Shown: positions 45,251-54,085 of the stretch, piece by piece | How positions within the stretch are numbered: the first letter of the stretch is position 1 | Layout of the letters: every line of letters begins with the position of its first letter | Source: Rhizobium sp. NXC24 | GTDB lineage: Bacteria; Pseudomonadota; Alphaproteobacteria; Rhizobiales; Rhizobiaceae | Length of the DNA stretch: 64,000 bases | Assembly (NCBI RefSeq): GCF_002944315.1 | Contig: NZ_CP024311.1 | Span: 596,501-660,500, forward strand | Direction of reading: 5' to 3' | Notes under the pieces: generated by a model | The model's input: the letters and a program-made list of their open reading frames with translations, nothing else | Database searches by the model: none | What the model was told of the DNA's origin: nothing | Translations under genes and position numbers: made by a program

Positions 45251-47110
45251 ATGAAGCCGCCCCGTCGTACCGGGTCAGATCCGGTATCCATGTCATCAAA
45301 CGGTCCGAACACAGACTGTGATGAACGAGCGAGCTTCAGCGTCCCGGTCAATAGCGGACCGGCGGCGGCGTGCGCCTTTCCTCGTCTCCTCATCGCATCT
45401 GAACCGGATCATTCAGTGGTTTCGCCGGCGTTGTCTACGCCCGGCAGTTCGGTGGGGACGATTTTGGCGCAGGATTCGCCATCAGATCAGGCAGGACGGG
45501 CGCAGGCGGGCAGCCTTCGCGACCGCTTGCGTTTTGCTGGTCTCGATGCCGAGCAGTGCGAAATCGTGCGCCGCAACCGGCCGATGCTGGACGCGCATCT
45601 GAAAGCCGGCCTGCGCGATCTCTTCCACCGTCTCCAGACTTTTCCGGACGCCGCCCGCAATTTTACGAGCGAAAGCCAGCTCGAACGGCTGCAAGACCTG
45701 CAATCCTCGCATTGGGGTGTGCTGACGGACGCCCGTTTCGACAGCCTCTATGCCGAACGCGTCAAGGTTCTCTCCGACAGCGAAAGCAAGATGGGGCTTG
45801 ACCCGCGCTGGCACGTCGCCGGTCATGGCGTGGTTCTGGAGCATGTCCTTGCCGGTATCGTCGGTGAGATGGGCGGCCGCGCCATCCTGCCAAGCGCCAA
45901 GCGCCGAGCCCGCGAGCTGAGCGAGCTTATCACCGCCGCCGTCCGCCTCGTCATGGTCGATGTCGAAATCGCCGTATCGCTGCGCTTCAACGAGCTGCGG
46001 CTCAACCATCAGCGGGCGCTTGCCGAACAGCGCAGCGCCGATCATGCCGAAGCCGCCGGCCTCTTCGCCGATGTTATCAGCAGCCTCGCGGAACGCGATC
46101 TGACCTCCCGCTTGCCTGCCGATGGTCCGGAAGCCTATGCCGAACTGGCGCAGACGCTGAATGCCGCCCTGGACGATATCCACCAGCAATTTGCGGCATT
46201 GTCCGGCAGAGTGCAGGCGGCCGATGCGGCGACGGATGCCATCGCACGCGATTCCCGCTCCCTCGCTCAGAATTCGATGGAGCAATCCCAGGGGCTTGCC
46301 GCCTCGGCAAGGCAGCTTGCCGAACTGGCTGATCAGGTTCGCAGCAATGCCGCGAGCACCCGGTCAGCAGAGCGCGCCGCCGCCTCCACCCGTGTTGCAG
46401 CCGAAGACAGTGGCCGGGTCGTCGGCCAGGCGATTTCCGCCATGGCCGATATCGAAACTTCGGCGGAAAAGATCGGCCAGATCATCGGTGTCATCGACGA
46501 GATCGCCTTCCAGACCAATCTTTTGGCGCTCAACGCCGGTATCGAAGCCGCGCGCGCCGGTGATAGCGGCCGCGGCTTTGCCGTCGTCGCCCAGGAAGTC
46601 CGCGCGCTCGCCCAACGCTCCGCCGATGCGGCCCGGGAGATCAAGGTGCTGGTGACAGGCACCAAGGCGCAGGTCGATGCCGGCGTGCAGATGGTCGGCC
46701 GCACGCAGGAAGCGATCGGCGGCATCGTCCGCCAGGTGACCGATATTAACGACGCTATCTCCGGCATCGCAGCCGCCACCGATGAACAGGCAGCCGGTCT
46801 GCGTACGGTGACGACGGATATCGGTGGCTTCGGCGAACGCGCCGCTGCCACCGAAAGCCTCGCCCGTCGCTCGAACGAAGGCGCCGATCATCTTCATACC
46901 GTCATCCTCGAACTTGGTCAGACGATCCGCGAGTTCCGCCTCGAGCGCGAGCGCCGCCACGCGGCTGTGCCGCGGCCGGTGACCGCAGCGCAACGCTTGC
47001 CGATCGCCTGGCGCGACGAAGGGGCTGCCGGGCGTGACGAGGGCAGTGCTGCCGAATTCGAATTTCCGCTTCGCAGGGCCGGGCTTGGAGGCGAACGGAA
47101 TGTTTACTGA
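45251..47110 (+). CDS. icpA: IcpA: soluble globin-coupled chemotaxis receptor
   Basis: Up to 619 residues without transmembrane segments. After a variable N-terminus, residues about 90-250 form a protoglobin sensor (LRFAGLDAEQCEIVRRNRPMLDAHL...; HWGVLTDARFDSLYAERVKVL; proximal His in RWHVAGHGVVLEHV), then a HAMP-like piece (SSLAERDLTSRLPADGPEAYAELAQTLNAALDDI) and the methyl-accepting signalling hairpin with EKIGQIIGVIDEIAFQTNLLALNAGIEAARAGDSGRGFAVVA. It likely senses oxygen or a haem ligand and signals to CheA. The start is uncertain: ATG 45251 or ATG 45290, both with weak ribosome sites. First gene of the che operon. Confidence 0.85.
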   Translation: MKPPRRTGSDPVSMSSNGPNTDCDERASFSVPVNSGPAAACAFPRLLIASEPDHSVVSPALSTPGSSVGTILAQDSPSDQAGRAQAGSLRDRLRFAGLDAEQCEIVRRNRPMLDAHLKAGLRDLFHRLQTFPDAARNFTSESQLERLQDLQSSHWGVLTDARFDSLYAERVKVLSDSESKMGLDPRWHVAGHGVVLEHVLAGIVGEMGGRAILPSAKRRARELSELITAAVRLVMVDVEIAVSLRFNELRLNHQRALAEQRSADHAEAAGLFADVISSLAERDLTSRLPADGPEAYAELAQTLNAALDDIHQQFAALSGRVQAADAATDAIARDSRSLAQNSMEQSQGLAASARQLAELADQVRSNAASTRSAERAAASTRVAAEDSGRVVGQAISAMADIETSAEKIGQIIGVIDEIAFQTNLLALNAGIEAARAGDSGRGFAVVAQEVRALAQRSADAAREIKVLVTGTKAQVDAGVQMVGRTQEAIGGIVRQVTDINDAISGIAAATDEQAAGLRTVTTDIGGFGERAAATESLARRSNEGADHLHTVILELGQTIREFRLERERRHAAVPRPVTAAQRLPIAWRDEGAAGRDEGSAAEFEFPLRRAGLGGERNVY

Positions 47111-47172
47111 CATCTCTATTTTATGCGCATGCGGGCTGTGGGACCCGATTTTAGGCAACAAGGAATAAAGCG

Positions 47173-47469
47173 ATGCCGAGCAGGAAGGGCGAAAAGACAA
47201 TCAGTCTGGCTGCGGTGCTGGACCTCAATGAAGCCTCGACGCTTCGCGGCAAGTTGGTGGGGCTGCGCGGCAGCAATGTCGTGATCGACGCATCCGGCGT
47301 CGAGAGGATCGGCGCCTTGTGCGTCCAGGTCATCATGGCAGCCGCCAAGACTTGGGATGAAGACAAGCTGTCCTTCACCTTTTCGAAGGTGTCGGATGCA
47401 TTTCAAAAAACGATGCAGTTGATCGGCGTCGACATCGATCACCTGCTTGCCAAGGAGATCCGGCAATGA
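47173..47469 (+). CDS. cheS: CheS: STAS-domain partner of CheA
   Basis: A 98-residue STAS protein (LAAVLDLNEASTLRGKLVGLRGSNVVIDASGVERIGALCVQVIMAAAKTW). The DASGVERIGA loop matches the STAS phospho-site region. In S. meliloti the same small gene between icpA and cheY1 is CheS, which binds CheA and speeds CheY1 dephosphorylation. Its TGA overlaps the cheY1 ATG in an ATGA arrangement. Confidence 0.85.
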   Translation: MPSRKGEKTISLAAVLDLNEASTLRGKLVGLRGSNVVIDASGVERIGALCVQVIMAAAKTWDEDKLSFTFSKVSDAFQKTMQLIGVDIDHLLAKEIRQ

Positions 47470-47831
47470 AGAAAAAAGTACTGACCGTGGATGATTCACG
47501 GACCATTCGAAACATGCTTCTCGTCACCCTCAACAATGCCGGCTTCGAGACCATTCAGGCCGAAGACGGCGTCGAGGGTCTCGAGGTTTTGGAAGAAGCC
47601 AATCCCGACGTCATCGTCACGGACATCAACATGCCGCGCCTCGATGGTTTCGGCTTCATTGAGGGCGTCCGTCGCAACGACCGGTACCGGGCCATCCCGA
47701 TCCTGGTGCTGACGACCGAAAGCGACGCCGAAAAGAAGAACCGTGCCCGTCAGGCCGGGGCGACGGGCTGGATCGTCAAGCCCTTCGATCCCGCCAAGCT
47801 GATCGATGCCATCGAGCGTGTAACCGCTTAA
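47466..47831 (+). CDS. cheY1: CheY1 response regulator (phosphate sink)
   Basis: A 121-residue single receiver domain: acidic pair D9-D10, phosphorylation site D53 in VTDINMPRLDG, T83/T84 and K105 in WIVKPFDPA. In rhizobia with two CheYs and no CheZ, the first acts as a sink drawing phosphate back from CheY2 through CheA. The gene overlaps cheS and lies just before cheA. Confidence 0.92.
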   Translation: MKKKVLTVDDSRTIRNMLLVTLNNAGFETIQAEDGVEGLEVLEEANPDVIVTDINMPRLDGFGFIEGVRRNDRYRAIPILVLTTESDAEKKNRARQAGATGWIVKPFDPAKLIDAIERVTA

Positions 47832-47846
47832 ACAGGATCTGTTCCT

Positions 47847-50156
47847 ATGGATATGAACGAAATCAAAGAGATTTTCTTCCAGGAGTGCGAAGAGCAGCTC
47901 GCCGAACTGGAATCCGGTCTCCTGAAAATGAATGATGGCGACCGGGATCCGGAAACCGTCAACGCTGTCTTCCGTGCCGTTCATTCCATCAAGGGTGGGG
48001 CAGGGGCCTTTGGTCTGGATGACCTTGTCGCCTTTGCCCATGTCTTCGAGACCACGCTCGATTGCGTTCGATCCAACAAGCTGGAGCCGACCCAGGATGT
48101 CCTGAAGGTCATGCTCAAGGCCGCCGACGTTCTGGCGGACCTGACCAACGCCGCCCGTGACGGCGGCAGTGTCGATCAGGCCCGTAGCAGGGGCCTGGTC
48201 AAGGAACTGGAAGCGTTGGCCCATGGCGAATTGCCCTCGGCACCGTCAGCCGCTGAAGCTGCGCCGAAGCCCGTGAAGGCGGCAGCGCCCGCACCGGCGC
48301 CTGCTCCTGTCAAAGCCGCACCCGCTCCCACGGATGACAGCGGTTTTCAGCCGATCCCCTTCAGCTTCGACGATGATTTCGGTGGCGACGAAGCGTCTGC
48401 GGGCATGCCGGAATACGAAGTCAGCTTCAAGCCGCGCTCCGACCTCTACGCCAAGGGCAACGATGCCACGCTGCTGCTGCGCGATCTCACGCGCGTCGGC
48501 GAAATGAGCATTCATTGCAATATGGACGCCCTGCCGGGCCTCGATCAGCTCGACCCCGAAGGCGCGTATTTCAAGTGGACGATCTCGGTCAAGACGGACA
48601 AGGGCGAAGACGCTATCCGCACGGTCTTCGAATTCGCCGAATGGGATTGCGAGCTGGATATCCGGCTGATCGAAGACGCTGCCTCGCCTGTCGGCGGTGA
48701 TGAAGAGCTGCCGATGATCCCCGTGCCCTTCGATCTCTCCGCTCTGGACGGTGACGAGCCGGCTGTGGAAACTGCCGAAGCGCCGAAACCGAAAAGCGAT
48801 GCCGCTGCCGCTGTTGCCGCCGCTGAAACGGCCAGCAATGTCACGCAGCTTGCCGCTGCCGCCGCTCGTGTCGAAAAGAAGGAAGCAGCGGCAGCCGCCG
48901 CCGCTGCCGCTGCCAACGCCGCCGCGCAGAACAATGCCGCCGCTGGCGCCGGGCAGACCATCCGCGTCGATCTCGATCGCGTCGACCGGCTGATCAACCT
49001 CGTCGGCGAGCTTGTCATCAACCAGGCGATGCTCTCGCAGAGCGTCATCGAGAACGATAACAATGGCGCGTCCTCCATCAATATGGGCCTCGAGGAGCTG
49101 CAGCAGCTCACACGCGAGATCCAGGACAGCGTCATGGCGATCCGCGCCCAGCCGGTGAAGCCGGTCTTCCAGCGCATGTCGCGTATCGTCCGTGAAATCG
49201 CCGACATGACCGGCAAGTCGATCCGCCTGATCACCGAGGGTGAAAACACCGAAGTCGACAAGACGGTCATCGACAAGCTGGCCGAGCCGCTGACCCATAT
49301 GATCCGCAATGCCGTCGACCACGGCGTTGAAACGCCGGAAAAGCGCACGGCGCTCGGCAAGAACCGGGAAGGCACGGTTCGCCTGACGGCAAAACATCGT
49401 TCCGGCCGCATCCTGATCGAACTCGCCGACGACGGCGCCGGCATCAACCGCGAAAAGGTGCGTCAGAAGGCGATCGACAACGATCTCATCCCCGCCGATG
49501 CCAACCTTTCGGACGAAGAGATCGACAACCTGATCTTCCTGCCGGGCTTCTCGACGGCCGATAAGATCTCCGACATTTCCGGCCGCGGCGTCGGCATGGA
49601 CGTGGTCAAGCGCTCGATCCAGGCGCTCGGCGGCCGCATCAATATCAGCTCCAAGCCCGGACACGGCTCGGTCTTCACCATGAGCCTGCCGCTGACGCTG
49701 GCCGTCCTCGACGGCATGGTGGTGACGGTCGCCGGCCAGACCCTGGTCGTGCCGCTGACGGCGATCGTCGAAACCTTGCAGCCCGAGGCTTCCGCCATCC
49801 ACTCCTTCGGCGCCAACCACCGCCTGATCTCGATCCGCAACAGCTTCTGCCCGCTGGTCGATGTCGGCCGCATCCTGAACTTCCGCGCCACGCAGGCCAA
49901 TCCGGTCGACGGTGTTGCGCTGCTGGTGGAATCGGAAGGCGGCGGACAGCGTGCTCTGATGGTCGATGCCATCCAGGGCCAGCGCCAGGTGGTCATCAAG
50001 AGCCTCGAAGCGAACTACACGCACGTGCCCGGCATTGCCGCAGCAACGATCCTTGGCGATGGGCGCGTTGCTCTCATCCTCGACGTTGATGCCGTGGTCG
50101 GCGCCTCCCGCGGGCAGTCGCTGAAGGCTGAAATATCGTACGCAGCGGCGGGTTGA
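47847..50156 (+). CDS. cheA: CheA chemotaxis histidine kinase
   Basis: A 769-residue kinase with P1 to P5 domains. The phosphorylated His is H46 in FRAVHSIKGGAGAFG. A Pro/Ala linker with PAPAPAPVKAAPAP leads to the P2 region with PEYEVSFKPRSDLYAKGNDATLLL, then a long Ala-rich stretch (about residues 325-370). P3 and P4 follow with the dimer helix and kinase motifs MIRNAVDHGVETPEKR (N box), ELADDGAGIN and ISGRGVGMDVV, and P5 ends with the CheW-like domain. It autophosphorylates in response to receptors and passes phosphate to CheY1, CheY2 and CheB. Confidence 0.95.
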   Translation: MDMNEIKEIFFQECEEQLAELESGLLKMNDGDRDPETVNAVFRAVHSIKGGAGAFGLDDLVAFAHVFETTLDCVRSNKLEPTQDVLKVMLKAADVLADLTNAARDGGSVDQARSRGLVKELEALAHGELPSAPSAAEAAPKPVKAAAPAPAPAPVKAAPAPTDDSGFQPIPFSFDDDFGGDEASAGMPEYEVSFKPRSDLYAKGNDATLLLRDLTRVGEMSIHCNMDALPGLDQLDPEGAYFKWTISVKTDKGEDAIRTVFEFAEWDCELDIRLIEDAASPVGGDEELPMIPVPFDLSALDGDEPAVETAEAPKPKSDAAAAVAAAETASNVTQLAAAAARVEKKEAAAAAAAAAANAAAQNNAAAGAGQTIRVDLDRVDRLINLVGELVINQAMLSQSVIENDNNGASSINMGLEELQQLTREIQDSVMAIRAQPVKPVFQRMSRIVREIADMTGKSIRLITEGENTEVDKTVIDKLAEPLTHMIRNAVDHGVETPEKRTALGKNREGTVRLTAKHRSGRILIELADDGAGINREKVRQKAIDNDLIPADANLSDEEIDNLIFLPGFSTADKISDISGRGVGMDVVKRSIQALGGRINISSKPGHGSVFTMSLPLTLAVLDGMVVTVAGQTLVVPLTAIVETLQPEASAIHSFGANHRLISIRNSFCPLVDVGRILNFRATQANPVDGVALLVESEGGGQRALMVDAIQGQRQVVIKSLEANYTHVPGIAAATILGDGRVALILDVDAVVGASRGQSLKAEISYAAAG

Positions 50157-50160
50157 GCCT

Positions 50161-50628
50161 ATGTCATATGCCGTCAAGAACCTGACCCAGGGTGCCCGTG
50201 AGCTGATCGCCTTTCGCATCGGCGATCAGGAATTCTGCGTCGATATCATGTCGGTCCGTGAAATCCGCGGCTGGACGCCGGCGACGGCCATGCCGCATGC
50301 GCCAGCCCATGTCCTTGGCATTATCAACCTGCGCGGCGCTGTCTTGCCGATCGTCGATCTCTCGGCCCGCCTCGGCATGAAGCGCGCCGAGCCGACCGCG
50401 CGTCATGTGATCATCGTGGCGCAGGTCAAGCGTAAGGTCGTCGGCCTGCTGGTCGACGCCGTGTCCGATATTCTGACGGTCACCGACGACAATATTCAGC
50501 CGACACCGGAAATCTCTTCCGATTATGAGCGGCAGTTTGCACGCGGCATCCTGGCGATCGACCGCCGCATGATCTGCCTTATCGAACTCGAAACCCTGTT
50601 CCCGGACAGCGAAAGCGAAGCTGCATGA
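50161..50628 (+). CDS. cheW: CheW coupling protein
   Basis: A 155-residue CheW: ELIAFRIGDQEFCVDIMSVREIRGW, HVLGIINLRGAVLPIVDLSARLGM and VVGLLVDAVSDILTV are the conserved segments. It links receptors to CheA. The gene starts four bases after cheA and its stop overlaps the cheR start (ATGA). Confidence 0.95.
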   Translation: MSYAVKNLTQGARELIAFRIGDQEFCVDIMSVREIRGWTPATAMPHAPAHVLGIINLRGAVLPIVDLSARLGMKRAEPTARHVIIVAQVKRKVVGLLVDAVSDILTVTDDNIQPTPEISSDYERQFARGILAIDRRMICLIELETLFPDSESEAA

Positions 50629-51533
50629 GCATTATGGGAGCGACAGATTTCAGGGCATCCCCGGACGAGGTGCTGGCCAGCGGCGAATATCCGCTGACAC
50701 GGCGCGATCTCTCTGAAATTGCCGCCATGATCTACTCGGACGCCGGGATTTCTCTCAACGAGACCAAAGCCTCGCTGGTCTATTCGCGGCTGTCGAAACA
50801 TATCCGCGCGCTGGGTTTGCCGGGCTTTCGCGATTATTGCCAACTGGTCTCCTCGCCGGCGGGCGCGGCGGCGCGGCGCGAGATGCTGTCGCATCTGACG
50901 ACGAATTTCACCCGCTTCTTCCGCGAGAACCATCATTTCGATCATCTGCGCGACGAGGTTCTCCCCGGCCTTCTGGCGCGCGCCAAGAGTGGCGGTCGCG
51001 TTCGCATCTGGTCGGCTGCCTGTTCCGACGGACAGGAGCCCTATTCCATCGCGCTCACGGTTCTGTCACTGCTGCCGAACGTCGCCGAGCTCGATTTCAA
51101 GATTCTGGCAACGGACATTGATCCGAAGATCCTCGGCCTTGCTCGCGCGGGTGCCTATGACGAGACGTCGCTCGAGACGGTTTCGCCCGCCATGCGCAAG
51201 CAATGGTTCCAGGAAGTCGAGGTCCAGGGGCGCCGCAAGTTCCAGATCGACGATCGCGTCAAGCGGCTGATCACCTTCAACGAGCTGAACCTGATGGCGC
51301 AATGGCCGTTCAAGGGCCTGTTCGACGTCATCTTCTGCCGCAACGTCGTCATCTATTTCGACGAGCCGACGCAGACGAAGATCTGGTCGCGCTTCGCCGG
51401 CCTGCTGCCGGAGAACGGCCATCTCTATATCGGCCATTCCGAGCGCGTCTCCGGCGAGGCCAAGCACGTCTTCGACAATATTGGCATTACCACCTATCGC
51501 CGCATTGCCAATTCCACCGGGAGGAAAGCATGA
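50625..51533 (+). CDS. cheR: CheR receptor methyltransferase
   Basis: A 302-residue enzyme with the N-terminal all-alpha domain (about 20-95) and the SAM-binding domain containing [20 protein letters not shown] and [18 protein letters not shown], then [14 protein letters not shown] and [11 protein letters not shown]. It methylates glutamates on receptors for adaptation. It overlaps cheW and cheB by four bases each. Confidence 0.95.
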   Translation: MSIMGATDFRASPDEVLASGEYPLTRRDLSEIAAMIYSDAGISLNETKASLVYSRLSKHIRALGLPGFRDYCQLVSSPAGAAARREMLSHLTTNFTRFFRENHHFDHLRDEVLPGLLARAKSGGRVRIWSAACSDGQEPYSIALTVLSLLPNVAELDFKILATDIDPKILGLARAGAYDETSLETVSPAMRKQWFQEVEVQGRRKFQIDDRVKRLITFNELNLMAQWPFKGLFDVIFCRNVVIYFDEPTQTKIWSRFAGLLPENGHLYIGHSERVSGEAKHVFDNIGITTYRRIANSTGRKA

Positions 51534-52573
51534 GCGCTCCCGCCCGTGTTCTTGTTGTCGACGACTCCGCAACCATGCGCGGCCTGATTACCGCCGTTCT
51601 GAGCTCCGATCCGGAGGTCGACGTCATCGGTCAGGCCGGCGACGCGATGGAAGCGCGTGCGGCGATCAAGGCACTCAATCCGGACGTCGTGACGCTCGAT
51701 ATCGAGATGCCGAACATGAACGGCCTCGATTTTCTCGAAAAGATCATGACGCTGAGGCCCATGCCGGTCATCATGGTATCGACCATGACGCATCGCGGCG
51801 CCGAGGCGACCCTGACGGCCCTTGAAATCGGCGCGTTTGATTGCGTCGGCAAACCTGCTCCCGGCGAGCCGCGTCCTTTCGGCGATCTGGCGGAAAAGGT
51901 GAAGGCGGCCGCCCGTTCGCAGCGGCAATATAGCAAGCCTGCCGCCAACAATACACAGCCGCCGGCGACCGCGGATTTCCGCGTCGGCCGCAAGATTGTC
52001 GCGATCGGTTCGTCCACCGGCGGCGTCGAGGCATTGATCGCGGTCCTGCAGAAATTCCCGGCCAATTGCCCGCCGACCGTCATCACCCAACACATGCCGC
52101 CAAGCTTTACCCGCAGTTTTGCCGAACGGCTCAACCGCCTCTGCGCACCCGTGGTGCAGGAGGCGACCGATGGTGCGCGGCTGGAAATCGGCAAGATCTA
52201 CCTGGCGCCCGGCGGCGATCGGCATTTGCAGGTCGCCAATACATCGGCACCCCATTGCCGCCTGGTCGACCGCGGACCTGTCAACGGCCATCGTCCATCC
52301 GTCGATGTGCTCTTCGATTCAGTCGCCGAGCTCGCCGGCCGCAACGCGGTCGGCGTGATCCTGACCGGCATGGGGCGCGACGGCGCCGCCGGCCTTCTGA
52401 AGATGCGCCATGCCGGCGCACGCACCATCGGTCAGAACGAAAAGACCTGCGTGGTCTACGGAATGCCGAGGGTTGCGTTCGAGTTGGGTGCAGTCGAGCA
52501 GCAGTTTCCGCTGAACGCCATTGGCGAGGAAATTTTGAAAGTAACAGCCGCCCGCAAGGAAGGGAGCGAATAA
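51530..52573 (+). CDS. cheB: CheB receptor methylesterase/deamidase
   Basis: A 347-residue protein: receiver domain with D57 in [11 protein letters not shown], then a linker and the esterase domain with the catalytic Ser of GSSTGGVEA (about 160), His of TQHMPPSF (about 188) and Asp of [11 protein letters not shown] (about 284). ATG 51530 overlaps the cheR stop; the frame is open far upstream, but that part is inside cheR in another frame. It removes methyl groups when phosphorylated by CheA. Confidence 0.95.
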   Translation: MSAPARVLVVDDSATMRGLITAVLSSDPEVDVIGQAGDAMEARAAIKALNPDVVTLDIEMPNMNGLDFLEKIMTLRPMPVIMVSTMTHRGAEATLTALEIGAFDCVGKPAPGEPRPFGDLAEKVKAAARSQRQYSKPAANNTQPPATADFRVGRKIVAIGSSTGGVEALIAVLQKFPANCPPTVITQHMPPSFTRSFAERLNRLCAPVVQEATDGARLEIGKIYLAPGGDRHLQVANTSAPHCRLVDRGPVNGHRPSVDVLFDSVAELAGRNAVGVILTGMGRDGAAGLLKMRHAGARTIGQNEKTCVVYGMPRVAFELGAVEQQFPLNAIGEEILKVTAARKEGSE

Positions 52574-52962
52574 TGTCTCTAGCGGAGAAAATCAAAGTTC
52601 TGATCGTCGACGATCAGGTCACCAGTCGTCTGTTGTTGAGCGACGCGCTGACGCAACTAGGTTTCAAGCAAATCACTGCTGCCGGTGACGGCGAGCAGGG
52701 CATGAAGATCATGGAGCAGCAACCACATCATCTGGTGATCTCCGACTTCAACATGCCGAAGATGGATGGTCTCGGCCTCTTGCAGGCCGTGCGCACCAAT
52801 CCGACGACGAAGAAAGCGGCCTTCATCATCCTGACGGCGCAGGGCGACCGTGCGTTGGTGCAGAAGGCCGCCCAGCTCGGCGCCAACAACGTTCTCGCCA
52901 AGCCCTTCACCATTGAAAAGATGAAAGCGGCGATCGAGGCCGTGTTCGGAGCATTGAAATGA
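52573..52962 (+). CDS. cheY2: CheY2 response regulator (motor-binding)
   Basis: A 129-residue receiver domain: D13-D14, phospho-site D58 in [12 protein letters not shown]88 and K110 in LAKPFT. In S. meliloti the second CheY is the main one that binds FliM. ATG 52573 overlaps the cheB TAA by one base (TAATG). Confidence 0.93.
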   Translation: MSLAEKIKVLIVDDQVTSRLLLSDALTQLGFKQITAAGDGEQGMKIMEQQPHHLVISDFNMPKMDGLGLLQAVRTNPTTKKAAFIILTAQGDRALVQKAAQLGANNVLAKPFTIEKMKAAIEAVFGALK

Positions 52963-53513
52963 TCGTCGAGGGTGCTGCCCGTCGCGTGCACATCATTCAG
53001 GGCGAGTACAAGGTCATCAACGACCCGGACGTGGTGCTGTCGACCATTCTCGGCTCGTGCGTGGCGGCATGCTTGCGTGATCCGATTGCGGGCGTCGGCG
53101 GCATGAATCATTTTCTGCTGCCGGGAACGGCTGCTTCGCCGACGAGTGGTGGTGATGCGACGCGTTACGGCGTGCACCTGATGGAGCTTCTGATCAACGG
53201 CCTCCTGAAGCAGGGCGCGCGTCGTGACCGGCTGGAGGCGAAGATCTTTGGCGGTGCGAAGACGATTGCCACCTTCTCCAATGTCGGCGAACAGAACGCT
53301 GCCTTCGCTATGCAGTTCCTGCGGGATGAAGGCATTCCGGTCGTCGGCTCCAGCACCGGCGGCGAGCATGGACGCAAGATCGAATATTGGCCGATCTCCG
53401 GCCGCGCCCGGCAATACCCGTTGACCGGCGCCGAAACGCAGAAGACCGTGGCTCTGGAACAGCGCCCCGTTGCCGCCCCGAAGCCGGTCGACAACACGAT
53501 CGAATTTTTCTGA
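52959..53513 (+). CDS. cheD: CheD receptor glutamine deamidase
   Basis: A 184-residue CheD: the catalytic Cys is in [14 protein letters not shown], the His in [12 protein letters not shown], and the Thr/Ser region in [13 protein letters not shown], followed by EAKIFGGAK. It deamidates receptor glutamines before methylation. It overlaps cheY2 by four bases (ATGA). Confidence 0.94.
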   Translation: MIVEGAARRVHIIQGEYKVINDPDVVLSTILGSCVAACLRDPIAGVGGMNHFLLPGTAASPTSGGDATRYGVHLMELLINGLLKQGARRDRLEAKIFGGAKTIATFSNVGEQNAAFAMQFLRDEGIPVVGSSTGGEHGRKIEYWPISGRARQYPLTGAETQKTVALEQRPVAAPKPVDNTIEFF

Positions 53514-53530
53514 TCAACGAGGACTACCTC

Positions 53531-53920
53531 ATGACCACCATTCCGCGTCCCGAACCAATCGCCATGCAGGAAGCTCTCCCAGCCATCCTCATGCGCATAG
53601 TCTCGGAATTGCACGACGTCGCCTACCTGATCGAGCGCATCGAACCGCAACTGCTCGATCTCAGCGGCGTCAACGTGCTGGAATCGCCCGACTCTATGAA
53701 GGTCATGCAGGGCATCGATCTCGCCGTGCAGAAGACGCGGGGCATTGCCGAGTTCATCGACACCATCACCGGCGACATACCGGATGGCTGGATGGTCGAT
53801 GTTGCGACGGCCCTGAGCCTGGTGAAGCTCGCCGAAATGCAGAAAGCTCTCGGCGGCGGCGGTCGCCATGGACATTCCCAACCCTTGGCCAAGGCCGCCG
53901 GCGACTTCGATTTCTTCTGA
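53531..53920 (+). CDS. cheT: CheT: chemotaxis protein with CheZ-like motif
   Basis: A 129-residue helical protein at the position of S. meliloti cheT, between cheD and fliF. The middle helix has D63 and Q67 (DLAVQ), the same D-x3-Q spacing as the catalytic pair of the CheY phosphatase CheZ, and the tail ends GDFDFF, similar to the CheY-binding ends of CheZ (and the SDVDSLF type). Reported to act in signal termination and adaptation in S. meliloti. ATG 53531 lies 17 bases after cheD. Family certain from position and motifs; biochemical role here is by homology. Confidence 0.82.
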   Translation: MTTIPRPEPIAMQEALPAILMRIVSELHDVAYLIERIEPQLLDLSGVNVLESPDSMKVMQGIDLAVQKTRGIAEFIDTITGDIPDGWMVDVATALSLVKLAEMQKALGGGGRHGHSQPLAKAAGDFDFF

Positions 53921-54085
53921 TCGGAGCGCCGGCGCCTGATATTGTTTTTCTTATATTATCTCGGATAAATTTTTCGAGTTCTTCATTTTTCCTGCCCGGG
54001 ACGAAACGCTCGCACAAGTTTCGATTTCTATCTTCGCTGCAGGGCACAAAGCCATCAGGTCTTTGACGAATCGTGCGAGAACAGA

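Noticed and set aside
48246..50219. A 657-codon open frame opposite cheA
   Set aside because: Antisense shadow of cheA; low-complexity and without a ribosome site.
53926..53940. GCGCCGGCGC palindrome followed by a T-rich run after cheT as a terminator
   Set aside because: The palindrome has no loop and could only form a very short stem; fliF is normally co-transcribed with che in relatives.
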